A stretch of 64,000 nucleotides of DNA from the NCBI RefSeq assembly GCF_032854445.1, contig NC_088299.1, positions 1,589,001 to 1,653,000 of the forward strand, read 5' to 3'. The DNA comes from Liolophura sinensis (lineage: Eukaryota > Mollusca > Polyplacophora > Chitonida > Chitonidae). A program made the translations under genes and the position numbers. The notes below the pieces were generated by a model. It made no database searches and was not told the origin of the DNA. It saw nothing but the letters and a program-made list of their open reading frames with translations. Below are positions 24,201 through 39,200 of the stretch, one piece after another. The first letter of the stretch is position 1. Each line of letters begins with the position of its first letter.

Positions 24201-27200
24201 CGCTAATAAAGCATTGATCACGATGTGCATTTGTGAGCAACTACTGAAAAAAAAAATTTCTAAGTATCATGCAACTGTTGAATGAATTTCTGCTCCGCTG
24301 ATTAGATTCAAGCAGTAACGCGTTACAAAACATTCAAAGTACTCACAAGTTCAGCTCTCTGCACAACTTGGGAGTTGACAGCATCCACAGTAAAATCTCT
24401 CTTCCAGTTCGGTCCTACAGAGACGGCTACTGAGAACTGTTGTCCATTACTTCGCGTGCTCATGCCAAACTCAGACAGTGCCTGGAGTCCCCACACTGTG
24501 TCCTGTCAGACATAGAGGTAAAGCTCAAGTTAAAATCAAACTGTCTGTCTGTCTGTCTGTATGTATGTCTGTATGTATGTATGTATGCTTAGTATTTTTT
24601 TTTTAGGTCATATTCAACAATTTTTAAGTCTCATATGCCACCTAATGACGATGTCACATTAGCTGCCGTTCCTGAATATCACACTGAAGACACCAGTCAT
24701 GAAACCTCAATCAGTCCCATTAATCTGACACTGCGCCAACCAGTCCTGTTTCCTTGCTCTAACCCCTCAGTGGTGAGCGCCAAGCGAGGCAGGAACATGT
24801 GCCCTTGTTTAAAGTTTTTGGTATGACCAGACCCTGTCTCTCAGCTTTGAGGCAGATGCTCTTACCATTTACAGACTCACTGGTTTAAACCATCAAAGCA
24901 AACAATATAAAGTACATATATTAACAAGTTTACAACAGCTGATGAAGAAAACAGTTGTAAAACCAAACCGCAGAAAACTCAGTATGTAATTCACATACCA
25001 AGGTTCAACTCAATACTGTTTCAAATAAAAATTTGGGTAAAATGCAGTTGCAAATAGAAGAAAGTGTAAATCTCGCAACTGACCTGGAACTTGTCATAGT
25101 TTCACTTCAGAAACTTCTATCTCCTTTGCCCTACCGGTGTGCTGTAGAAGCCTCCCTGTGGGTTCTTTGCTTTACCTGTGTGCAATAGAAGCCTTCCTGT
25201 GTGGTTCTTTGCCTTACCTGTGTGCTATAGAAGCCTCCCTCTGGGTTCTTTGCCTTACATGTGTGCAATAGAAGCCTTCCTGTGGCGTTCTTTGCCTACC
25301 TGTGTGGTATGGAAGCCTCCCTACAGGTTCTTTGCCTTACCTGTGTGCTATAGAAGCCTCCCTGTGGGTTCTCTGCCTTACCTGTGTGCAATAGAAGCCT
25401 TCCTGTGGCGTTCTTTGCCTTACCTGTGTGGTATAGAAGCCTCCCTGCGGGTTCTTTGCCTTACCTGTGTGCTATAGAAGCCTCCCTGTGGATTCTTGGC
25501 GGACATGAGGTAGCGTGCCACCTGCAGCGCTGATGGCAAGTCACGTTTCTGCACGTACGTCAACAGAACAAACGAGGCGAGTTCTACCTGGTTGTTCTGA
25601 CGATGACAACGGTAACATGTTCTCGGATTCTTCTCCTCTGAACTCAGCTTCCAGTATTTCATACCTGTAGCATGACCATCATTCATCAGGGAATGAGTAT
25701 AACTTTCACTGACAATCTTCATGTCACTTAGTGAAATACTTAGCACAGATGCTGCGTTAAAACTCCAAAATCGCATATCTGACGTTTAAACACTCTGACA
25801 GAATTTTATTTGTCATCTTTAGGATATCTCCCACTTTTTTGGAGCATGTTATGCTTTTACATTATGCTAATTAACATAACTGGCAGAACAACAAGATTTC
25901 GGTGATATACATTGACAGAGAATTACTGTCCCCAACAATTTCATTGCTTTCATTTGTCAAATGATTCCTACACAGTCAGCTGGATAAGTCATCATGGAGG
26001 ACATTCAAAATCATTCTGTATTGTTACCGTATAGACAGGAAATACCTATAACTGTGTAAGATTAATGTAGCTGGGCTGTATGGGTTCCATTCAGACGATA
26101 AAATGTAGGAGATGTTTTTTTGTTGTTGTTGTTGAGGATTTCAAGATTGTTGTTGCTGTTGACTTTAGTAAGGGGTAAAAAAGAAAACCCATAAAAAACT
26201 GAGGCCCACATTAATAAATTAATGAGTGAGTGAGTGAGTGCTTGGGGTTTAACGTCGTACTCAACAATTTTTCAGTCATATGACGACGAAGGAATCATTA
26301 GGGTGCATGTACGTGTAATGTGCCTCCTTGTTGCAGGACGGATTTCCACCGCTCTTTTATTTAGTGCTGCTTCACTGAGACGACTTACCGAAGGCAAGTA
26401 AGCCGCCCCCGCCCGAGCCATTATACTGATACGGGTCAACCAGTCGTTGCACTATCCCCTTCATGCTGAACGCCAAGCAAGGAAGTTACAACTTCCTCTT
26501 TTAAAGTCTTAGGTGTGACTCGATCAAGGATAAATTAATGAGACCCTCTGGCGGTTTGAACCAGTGATTTACCTGAGTCCAGGAGGGCGGTGGTGTCTAG
26601 TTTACTGAGGATTCTGTCCACAGAGGGGCTGTTTGAGAGCTGGAGAGCATAGGCCATGATGGCAAGGTTATAGGGGTCAGTGGTGGTATCAACAGACTCC
26701 TCCAGATTCCTCCTCACGGCAGACAGCACATCCAGATATTGTGGCTGCAGTATGACATGTACATTAACATGGATGAAAAATGCCACTATGTAGAACATGT
26801 AAATAGTAATATATAGCAGACTTTAAAAAAAAATAGAAAAATAAAAAAGGCTGGAAGATTATGACAGTGGACAATGTCAATATCCATGCTACATATCGCA
26901 ACACTTCTGTTAAAAATAACACTTAAAAAAACAAATTTTTAACTGAAATTAATTAAAGGCTGGAAAACTAAAGTAGTGAGGCTACAGACCTCCCATCTTT
27001 TAACATGGACCTTCGATCTCTCAACATGGACCTCCCATATCTTAACATGGACCTCCCCATCTTTTAACATGGACCTCCCATCATTTAACTTGGACCTCCC
27101 ATTTTTAACATGGACCTCCCATCTCTTAACATGGATCTCTCATCTCTTAACATGGATCTCCTATCTTTTAGCACAGGCCTCCAATCTAATAACATTCACT

Positions 27201-30200
27201 ACTCAAGCGACCATTTTGCAAGACAGCAAAACACACAACTATTGCAAATTTGCGATTGTTTTTTTTTTATCCCATAACATATAACAAATCCAGTTGACCT
27301 GACCAAACACTGCAGGAATATGATCTGTAACACAGAGCTGACACATGTGAATACTTACTATGGTTTGGTTAAAATCACTGCACATTTCCAGAGCTATCAG
27401 CACATAAGCTGTCATGGTGTTGCCAGACCCACCCTGTACAATAACAACACAAAGGGTATTTATAATCACACTGGTGTTGAAAACTGAATGTGTTGAAAAA
27501 AACGGGATAGTATATACCACGTATCAGTACGCACAGGAAAGACAGGCCATGAACAATACTTTTATATCCACCTAAATTTGACCTAAAATGTCGAGCAAAC
27601 TGAAGTGCATTTTTACAAGCAAGAAATGGTCATAACATACAACGTTCAGCGCAGAAACAGTTCGAGAGTATTCTCCCAATCAAGTCAGTAGCTTATATAG
27701 TCATGGGCGAATTGTAGGTCAAATACAGTAGGTATATATCAATCAGATATCAAACAAAACCTTTCAAAGTACTTCTCAAACTACTTCTTACAGTACCTTA
27801 AAATAATGTAATTTTGTTTACTCTCACCAAACTGAAAGCTTGCCTTGTACGGGATATTTATAAAAATTATCCTTCATTTAAGGTGTGCCGAAAATCTTTT
27901 TATACGTGAACTTCAGCAACACTGCCATTTACTTGAGAGTAATATAGACATAGGTATTTATATGCTGAGATCAGCGGGGTGTCTAACAACAGTACAGGCT
28001 ACATACATGTACCTGGAGAGGTATTGAGAATTAATGGCAATACCTGCATGGCCTCGTGGAGCACATTGCCCACCTCACGGAATGTGGCTGTTCGCTGATC
28101 ATATGTCTCCTTAATAAGCCAGGTCAGGGCTTTCACCAAAACAGCATCGTCTATAAAGATGTATGGCTCAGCTTGTTTAAAACTCAGCACTACAAACGAT
28201 GTCAACCTGACAGGAAATAAAACCCATGGCTTAAATTCTGCTGGATGGCAGAAAGATTGTAATGGGATAATTACATGTAACTGTGAGTGCACTGTTTCAC
28301 AAATACAACAAAAACTTCGGCATTTTATCTGAAGTTTGGTGTGTAAAAATGAACTCTCAGAAGCACTTTGAGGCCTTAAAATAAAATTTCTTTATACTAA
28401 TTAACACTAAAATTTTTTGGATAAGAAATTCATCAAATTTCAAAAGAGCTTTAGAGTGAACCTGTAATGTGGACGAATCATTCAAAGTCATGCAATATAC
28501 GTCACTCAAACCGGTTTTCAATAATTACCAGTGATAGATAAACAGGTGTTTATACATCGCCGTGGTGGTTTTACATATTTTACAAACATCGTCATCTTTA
28601 CGGCCTATTTTATACAGACACAATCTTGCTGGTATTATCCTATGTAATTATTTGTACTGAAAATCCCTCAGTTTTGTATCTTGTGTACAATAATAAATAA
28701 AAGAAAATATACTTGCCCGATTCATTTCTTTTTAGTTTAAGGTTATATTTCCATTTATCATGAATAAGCTGTTTTTCATATGCAGGGTTCAACATCATTA
28801 AACAATGATTTATTTAATTTTTGTTTAAGTTGAAAAGATATTGGAAAAGTTGGCGAGTTGTAATCAACACAGTTTTACTTTTCCATAACATGGGTCCATG
28901 ATTTAGGAATGTTTGTAATGAGATTATTACAGTCAAGGTATGTACCTTGAACCATAAACATTTTCTTAAATCATGGAAATGGTAGAAATTTGCCCTCCTT
29001 GTCTTGTAAACCTCTTATATATTGTACTTTGTAATTAAACCAGTTTTGTATAAAGAATTGTGGACGTTTAAATTTCGAATTACACCACAAGTGTCCATCT
29101 ACTATATTTACTGTTGTCCTTTCCTGCAATTTTTCATTATTCATTTTCTACACAAGGTATCAATACATGTATGGTACACTCTCAGTGAGTGTAAATGTTA
29201 CATAACTCACCACGTGCTTCCGGCCGAATCACGATCGCCAAAAGCGCTGAAAGACCCTTCTTCTCTTTGATAGGTTAACTCTCTCTGGTAGCCTTCAGAA
29301 AAGATAGTATGTATTGATGCGGAAGGCAGAGGTAATGCATTCAAAACGAAGGACTGCACCTTTCAAAATTCCCATGAACGGTGTAAAACCATGAATACCA
29401 CACAGCTATGATCAGAAGCCTTGTGTATCAATGTATATAAGTGATAATTGCTGACAGACCGTTCTATGATATTAAAATCACTCAATGGTAATATACTCTT
29501 TTATCTCCCACTCCCTCCATTTCCTTTGCCGTTGTCTTTAGACTAGCACAAATACTACACACCCTTAACAAGAAATACTTTCAGCTGTAAAATGGTAATT
29601 TAGTCTCCCCTTCAATCCTATATCTATCATAGTGTTATGTGACAAAATTTTGTTCTTACTTCTTTGGAATTTTGCTGTTTTTATTGACAACTAGGTTGTT
29701 TTTCTTCAGTATTTCAATGAGGCTACATGTAATTCTGTGACCAGACTTCCTGGAAAGCCACGCCCAGAACACATCGTCATATGTAATATGCAAATACTGG
29801 AGAAGTCAATCAATCTGGCATGTGGTACATTTCAGGCTTTATATCTGTAGCTGTTTTAATACAACTTTACCTATGATGCTGAAATTTTCACGAAAGTTGG
29901 CTAATACCTATAAAATGATGTGTGTGAAATATCAAGTCTTATATGTAATACATTTTGTTTACTTTTTAATAAAGAGGGTTATCATCTTTCTGCTCAGGCT
30001 GATCTATCTGGATTCAAACCAGGCACACGACCATCTTGTCCTGATATTTGCCTAACTTTACTCATAGGTCACATGACAGAGCAGCAAGAACATGTATCCT
30101 TGAGCAAGGAAAGAATTCGAACATGGAATTCCCATTATGCTTACAGTGTCAGCTCTGTTAACCATGTAAGTGAAAAGGTTTGTAAAAAGTTGCGTAATTT

Positions 30201-33200
30201 CAAGCGATGACAAGCACTTACCTGATTCCATGAACCTGGTTGTGTCAACGGTCTGCTTAGAAGTGATGGTGCCCGTGGTTTCCAGGTACTTACGGACCAC
30301 AATGTTGGGGACAAACGAGACCATGTTCTGTTCCCCACAGCCGTACGGCATGCGGATAAGGTTTCCTAACCCAGTAAGAGTGGTGCCTAACATGTCCCCT
30401 AAAACACACGAGCACGGTCTCCTCAAGAAAAGGCATCAAGCTTATCTATTTGTATCACACTCACAATGATCAGGCTCCCCACAAACCCTGAGGCGTCAGT
30501 ATATACACCAAAGTACGTGCACTTCTCTAAAAACAATTTAGTTAACTATCAGTTGTCCTTTCAAAATTTATCTATTCATTGATTTGATTGGTGTTTTACA
30601 CTGTAGTCAAGAATAATACGACGGCGGCCAGCATTATAGTGAAAGGAAACCGGGCAGAACTTTGGGGAAACCCATGACCATCCGCAGGTTGCTGACAGAC
30701 CTTGATATGGCCAGAGAGGAAGTCAGCATGAGTTAGGCTTGAAGTCACAGCAACTACATTGGTGATAGGCTCTTGTGTCACTGCGCTGCGCTGGCACTCC
30801 AACCACCTCGGAGGCCCCTGTTCTTTCAAAAAGAATGAATGAATGAATGAATGATTATGGCTTAACGCCACCTCGGCAATATTTCAGCCATATCGTGGCG
30901 AGAACATGGTGAAAAACTGAGGCGGTTCAGGTTTTCAATATGGTAATGAGAACATCAAAAAGGAAATAAAAAGTTTGGACATGATTAAAATGAGGTAAGA
31001 AAAACCAAAAACAGTTAAAACTCGAAAACCAGCGTATTTTAAAAACAGTATATCTAGAAATCTGTATGTATATAACTTTTATCTATAAATATTTATGACA
31101 ATTAAAATTTATATTTTATAATACAGGCCAATGGCCCTAATATATTTTATGATAGCATCACCATCGATGCTGTCAAATAAATCCTATATAGCGCTGACTG
31201 TGTAGAATCTGTCTCGAACATGGGTAAAGTCCACACAGTCAACCAGGATATGTTTGATATCATATTGTGCATCGCATCCAACACACTCGGGAGCACTACT
31301 CCCATCTTTCAAAAGAGATGTTAAAAATATAATTACATGCATTTGACAATACATGGAAAAAGAATAAATTTGCTACCACTTAATACTTCTTCTGTATGCA
31401 ACATTTTTTTCCAAATACAGGGTAGTCCTTCATGTAAAGGGAGAGAAAACACTACCATAATGTGAGTATCTGTCAGATTAAAGGCTATTTAATACTATCC
31501 CAAAAACAAAATTAGCTGGATTTATAATGTTTTGAATTTCTTCAACTCGGTAAAATGCATTGCAAACTTTGCATTCTATGGTAGCCTTTTCTGACCATAC
31601 CGGCACCGATGACGCCAGGTTTTTTGTCACTTAACATACATTAAACTGCTAGATTTTATCAGTCTAAATGCTTGTACATACGTATAGATCTTACGGACCT
31701 TGACACAAAATATTTCACGTAAAAAATACAGAAATGACATCAATGAGACCCTCTAAGCCACTAGACCACCACAGGATCTTATGTTTTAAAACCATTTTAC
31801 TAAATCAATCTATATTCCTGGGCAGTATTTAATGGTCTTCCATTTGACGCATATACTTCACATTAGTGTTTTCTTTGTCTTTAAAACATGCTTTTCAAAA
31901 CCTGATGTGACAATTCACATCGCAAAAGAATTGCAGTGACCAAAAGCATTTTGTTTTTATTTCTCCATTTGGTTGGTGTTTAATGTCCTTCGGCTAAATG
32001 TTTTGGAGATAAAATCACTGCCTTTACCACATGTTCATTAAAGGTGAAGAAAATTTAAATATCAATCAAATACCATTGAAAAGAGTACGCATTTCTTCGC
32101 AGGTGCATGCCATAAAAACTATTCGAATATGTACATCAAGTTGATAAATTATAAATAAAGTCAGCGCCAAAATCCGCTGTGGGCGACTCCATTTTGCCTG
32201 AGAACTAGTCCTGAAATCTTCCGTGTTAGGAGGAGAATTGCCGTCGGAAACCTCCAAAGAGCAGCTCGTACATTTCCGTTAGAACTCTTCTTCCCAGAAG
32301 GTAGCGAACAGTACAGTTTGTTTTCTGCTTGATGATTGGGAGACTGAAATGTTGGACATAGGTCCAAGTTTACAGGAACAAGCTGGAAGTTTTAACGACT
32401 CTAAATGGCTGAGAAGCAACACACCCCCAGCATAACTTACAGAGTGTTAAGGATGGAGGACGCGATGGACTCAGCGGTTTATGCCAGCTTTGCCCTATTT
32501 AGGCTTTACATGTATGGCGAGGAAAAATCACAAAATGATGCAACAGGCACCACCAGATAGAAAAAAATGTGCTCTTTTCAGCCTATAGTGTCATGTTTCT
32601 AAGTTTTCTTCTCCTTTAAATGTAAACAATCTGCTAAAGAGTTGCCTAGAGTAAAGTATCAGAAACACAATTCTTAATTAGCTTACCAATAACACTGATG
32701 ATGATTGCCTTAGAGCCAGCTACCTGGTTGCTTAACGGGAAGTTCACAGTTTCACTGATGGGCTGAGATGTTCCAGTTTGATCAAGGTTAATAAAAATTG
32801 GCTTGTTGTCTTCCACCATCCGTCCTTCAGGCTGTAAATAAATCAAAAAAAGAATTGAGTGACACAGCTGATATACAAAATTTACTTGCATTCTGATCTA
32901 TTAACTTTTCCAGTGACACAAAATTTTGTTCACAGAGCAGCATTTATACAGGCAAATGAATATCATGATATATTATTTTTGATGCTGAAACTTACATTTT
33001 CCCGATAGGATATCATCCTGCCTTCCAAACAAACCCCAGAACACCTTTCTAAGAGCAATAAAACTGTAAGAATCAGTCCAAATCACCAACTCACTATGTA
33101 ATCCTGGATGTAATTATAGGTCATGTACCCTAAATTTGACAATGGAAGTGCGTTCTGTCACAACAAAACTCAATCATACATCCGAGCTAATACCTGAAGA

Positions 33201-36200
33201 CAATTAAATCTTGCTGAGATATCTGTAAAGGCCAAGCTTTACAGCAACAGTTAGTGCGAATTTCCATCAACGAAATCCTTTACCCTAATCCCTCAACCTT
33301 TTCGCATATGACAAAGCAGTTTTCATTGCAATTTTTGCACATTTGCAATTTGATTTGGAGATTTCGGCCAGTTTGAGGGCTTCACAAAAAGTATAATTTT
33401 ATCAGTTAACATGGAAAAATGCCTTTAGATCAATATGCTTGAAAAACACCTTGCACACATGTGAAAAATGTTGAAGAATGACAGTACTCAGAAAAGATGG
33501 TGCAAGACTGACACTTCTTTATAGGACATAAGGAACTGTGACTTACCTCCACCAGGAGTGGTTCCTCCAGGGCATCTGCGGCCCCAGTGGTGCTAGCTCT
33601 AAGCTGTAGAGTCAGGTGACCCAGGGTTTCTGGGACAACCACAATACTGACACTAGCTCCTTTCTGGTCATCCACCTGTCACCATGGAAATCAATCATTT
33701 AGTCACAGCCTGGTTAAATCTAGACATTCACTGACAAGCATATCGTGATCACAAAAATATTTGTGTATTTATTTGATTGGCATTTCACTTATACGACGAC
33801 AGCCAGCATTATAATGGGAGGAAACAGGGTAGAGCGCGGGGGAAACCCACAACCATCCGCAGGTTGCTGACAGACAGACCGCAGGTTCCCACATATGGCC
33901 GGAGAGGAAGCCAGCACGAGCTGGAGTTGAACTCACAGCGACCGCATTGGTGAGAGGCTCCTAAGTCATTAAGCTGCCCTAGCGCGCTAACCAATGATCA
34001 CAAAAATAGCTTTACATGTTAATTTATTTTGTTGAGGGGCTCCTGGGTCAATCTGCTACATTAGCATGCTTACCACTAGGCCACCAAGGCCCCTTACAAG
34101 TTTAAAGTCATGTAAAGAGTGGACACATACAATATACTTACCAGTCATGTATCTAATCTTCAGTAGAATACAACCTGGATTTTAGAGTATCATCAGTTAA
34201 TGATTTTCATTTATTTATTCATTTTATTATTATTATTATTATTTTTTGAATGTTGCTTAATGCCACACCCAAGACGTTTTCACCTAAATGCCCCAGGTCA
34301 AAAACCACCGATCTTTGGCATCTTTATGACAAACTTTCCCACATGTAACGAACACATGACTGTGCAAATGGCCACATGCTTTTCACCCCACACTTACATG
34401 TACATGTCATTCTGTACTAACTCACCTGTACTGTCCTGGTGATAGTTTTGGATACAGCTGTCACATCATTAGGGTTTTCCTTCACTTTGAAGTCATTGGA
34501 CTGGAACAGCTCTACTGTGGCCTGTACAGACATGAGAACAGATTATCTATCACTACAAAACATCTCCATTATTCAATGGTAGAAGTCTTTAGCCCAATTT
34601 GGTTGACAGTAATAAATCTTCAATCTAAGTTATTTGCATTTAGACTTATTAGAATGGGCATACATTGTACATGTACCTTACATCTGCATCTCACTTTGTC
34701 TCCTGAAGTGATGGAAAAAAAGTTCAGTGAAATAAAATTAAACTTTATAATACACTGTGCTCAATTAATACTGTACCTTGCCTTAAGTTTGGCTTTTGTA
34801 AAGTGACACATTTCACTTGATTTATCCAACTCACAGAGCCATTTAAGAGTTCTTTTGAAATTTGAATAATTTCTTATCAGATGTCTCTTATCAATGTATC
34901 ATTTTAAGGACTTTAGTGCTTCTGAAGATGCATTTTTACATGCCAGGCTTTTACAGGAAATATATTCTCCATTTGTGTGCTCTTTCTTGTTACTTAACGG
35001 TTACCTGAATATTCCTGTTGAGGTAGTTGTAGACAATGACCTTGATGGTGACCTCTTCTCCACGTATTACAGAGTAGGGCTTGTCCACTCTCAGGAAGAA
35101 AGGCAGGAAGGCAGTCAGCTGAACAAAAACAAACCAGAAATGCCAAGTGCTAAAAACATGTTCGTTACTTTGATCTAAGTGCTAATACAACTCCCACATG
35201 TCTACTTAACATCACTGGAGTAGCCAGTGAAAGGCAGTTGACACATGGTACAGTCTACTTAATGTGCAGATTTCAAGGTTGGTGGGGTCTTAAGACTTTC
35301 TGCAATCACAGTCTGAAGCATGAATTAATTCACATTATTTCAATGATTATTTCATCATGTTTACTTCTAAAAGAAAAAAACAAAAAAAACAAAACAAAAC
35401 AAAACACTAGAAAGAAGACAATGGTCATTTTAACCCAAATGTTATGCGCTAAAACAAAACAAATACAGACACCTCTACATGACACCTCTCCACATACAGA
35501 CACCTCTCCACATACGGACACCTCTCCACATACAGACACCTCTCCTCTCCCCATACGGATACTTCTCCACACACGGACACCTCTCCACATACAGATACCT
35601 CTCCACATACGGACACCTCTCCACATACGGACACCTCTGTACATTATTACATTACTTTTTCCATTATTTGGCTGTTTGCTTCAGAGTTTACATTATATGC
35701 CACATTAGATGGTGGTTCATTTTAACTTACATTTGCTCTCTGAGGGGGGATGCCCAGACCCAAGGTGGGATGAAGAGCAAAAGATGTGGCCACCCATTTG
35801 GTGAGTGTGTCAGGTACAGACACAGAAAAAGTCGCCCTGCCATCAAGTCTACAGAAAACCAAGAATAAGTCATTACACTAATGTCAGAATCAATGGCTAC
35901 ATCGATCAAATTTTTAAAACAAACACATTCAAAGGTGATTATTTTTAAAGCTCCATGTATGCTGAACAATATGTAAGAAGAAATATTAAAAATATTAATA
36001 TTGCAAAGATTTCTTTGAAATATTCATCTTTACCGTACCGTACCACATTAGTTCAACTGTTATTTATTCACATTGTTTTGAGCAGGGCAGAAGAGATACC
36101 GAATAATATATTACACGTGCCATGAATAATTAATCACGAAAAAAACTCTATTTCACATACAAATAAACTACATATGCAAACAAGTGAATAGATTTGTGAG

Positions 36201-39200
36201 ACAGGCAACACAGAGTCAAAGCAGTAACAGGGGAGTCAGGCAGAGTCAAAGCAGTTATAAGGGAATCAGGCAGAGTCAAGACAGTTATTAATGGTAGTTA
36301 GTGCAAGCATGTGGAGAGATGAAGCGCATAGACAGTCCAACTCCTTGTAGACTTGGGAAATTCTTCACTATAGACTTTCTATCTGACAAGAATGATAGGC
36401 TGTTCCAAATGCTTGTGTATACAAATCTTTTATAAGAAAAGCCCTGGGTCTACAGACGGCTTCATTAGTAATCTAAATCAGAAACATATACATGCACAAA
36501 TAAGAAATTTTGTTACTTTCTTCTTCCCCCATTAACATACATGTAAAAATGTAGGCAACTGCTGAAATATGGGAACGAATTTCATGTAAAACTCCTTCCC
36601 GCCTGTATCAAGACGTTCCAAAGCTGTGAACTCATTTGTTCTTTCCTATATTACGACACAATTATCGGTGCACATGTACTCATACAACTTATACGAAGTA
36701 CACACGCACTGCAACATTACAGAATAATGATAATAATAATAATGATGTAATAAAATTACTCAATGCATTCTATTATCACTTGGACCTTCTGTGTAACCTG
36801 TCCTCAACTGTTCCATTAAAAACTATTCATGTGTAATGAGGCAATTACATCTACTGCCACATGACCTAGCTAGGCTAGGCTTGCTATCTACTGCCCCATG
36901 ACCTAGCTAGGCTAGGCAAGATATCTCCTTTCCTATGACTTAGGTAGGTTAGGCAAGATATCTCCTTTCCTCTGACTTAGGTAGGCTAGGCAAGACATAT
37001 ACTGTCCCATGACCTGGGTAGGCTAGGCACGATACATGTATCTATTGCCTCATGACCTTGGTAGGCAGAACATGCCCCAATACAGACAGTATTCCAGTAC
37101 GCACACAATCAAATAACACAACATGAAGTATAACATATTGTCTCCAGACTGACAAGAAGTGAAACACTGTATGGACCAGACTACACACCTCACACATACA
37201 TAAACATATATACATTAACTAGTACGTGCATTATATCTTTCAGGTTCAAGCCGAACCATGATTGGTTCAATATGTAGCTAACAGTGTAATACTGGGCCAC
37301 TGGTATGATATTACATGTTAAATGATCGATTCTTGTTTAACGAAATATATATACACTCAAGACTTTTTCACTTTCCATGATGGCAGTCACTTTTAAGGGA
37401 AAAAAAAATACACTGGAGTGTCTCGGATACACCACAACTACAATCTTAACCACCTTAATTTCTCAATTCATTTGCATCTGAAACAGAAATTTTCCGGGCA
37501 ATTTTGCATAATATAATTTGATTTTTGCATGGCATCAGCTATATTGGTTTGGTTGGCAAATTTTAAGGCTTCACAAAGAATCTAATTTTATTAGAGTACA
37601 TAGAAAAATATGCCTTCAGAATATGCTTGAATGACCATCTTGAAGAAGAATTAGAGTGAATACATTTCTGGTTACTACGTGATAGTTGATACTATGTTCC
37701 GATTACAATTGCTCTCATCCTCAACAACAGATGTGGTGAAGTCCAGTACTTAGTGCTCCTGTGGTCAAAGATCAATTCTTGTCACTACAAAACCATCCTA
37801 ATATAAAGAAATAAATATGAAATGACTGAAAAGTTTAAACTGCCTTAAATACAAAGGGATTCTTTTTTCACATCTTGGCTTAATAAGTTGACTGACTTTG
37901 TGAAGTGGCACAATGCCCACAGGAGGAGATCAACACTACATCCAAATAGAATATTAACACATTTTGTACACAAATGGACACACTCTGACAAAAACATACA
38001 CAGCTGTTTAAATAAGGCACATGTACAAGTAACAAATAAAACATAATTAAGTTAGAATGTAGGAACACTACAAACAGTTTCCTGTAGAGATTGCTACCTT
38101 TCCAAATATGGCAGAAATCTGAATATTATATAAAACACACTGACCGACTGACAGACAGACAGGCAGGCAGATAAACAGGCAGAAAGACAGACAGGCACTG
38201 GTCCATCAATTAATGGGTACATTGTAAAAGCAGTAAGAAAAACATTACATTCAAACAATATTTATAAATGTATAAACATCACATTAAAACAAAATTGAAG
38301 CTGCTACTTTCCAAAATTTTTTTTTTAACTAATCACTAAGATTGCCATGGTCCTGCAATAGGAAAGATTGATTGCAAGATTAACGTTAAAAAAACTTGAA
38401 GATGCTGTTCACAAGAATTAAAGAGATCAGGGTTTTGCAAATTCTGTGATCTTTTGTCCTCTTCAGTTAGAATTCCATGGCCTTTCCAGGACTTTCATTA
38501 TTAGTTCACTGTTTTATTTAAATGCATTTATTCAATTAACAGGAGTTCTATTCAAGAATATTTCACTTCTTGAGAGCAGCCAGCGTCACGGTGGATGGAA
38601 AAAGGGCAGACCCTGTGAGGAAAACCACGACCATCAGCAGGTTGCCGACAAACTTTCCCATGCACAATCAGAGAGGAAGCCAGCTTAAGCTGGGCTTGAT
38701 GTCCCAGCTATAATCCCACAGCTCCTGCTGTGCTGACATGCTAACCACTCAGCCGTGGAGGCTACCTCTGCCAATTCATACTCAGCACTGCAAAGAGCTT
38801 TCCACATTTTCAGAGACAATTTTAGGCTTTAACAAATTTTACAGTACCATGTACATGTATATAAGGTCTGAATGACATACTGGTATCAACAACAAATTAA
38901 AATGTCACTCCACTTACCGGTATCAACAACAAATTAAAATCTCGCTCCACTTACCGGTATCAACAACAAATTAAAATCTCGCACCACTTATCGGTATCAA
39001 CAACAAATTAATATCTCGCTCCACTTACCGGTATCAACAACAAATTAAAATCTCGCTCCACTTACCGGTATCAACAACAAATTTAAATCTCGCTCCACTT
39101 ACCGGTATCAACAACAAATTAAAATCTCACTCCACTTACCGGTATCAACAACAAATTTAAATCTCGCTCCACTTACCGGTATCAACAACAAATTAAAATC

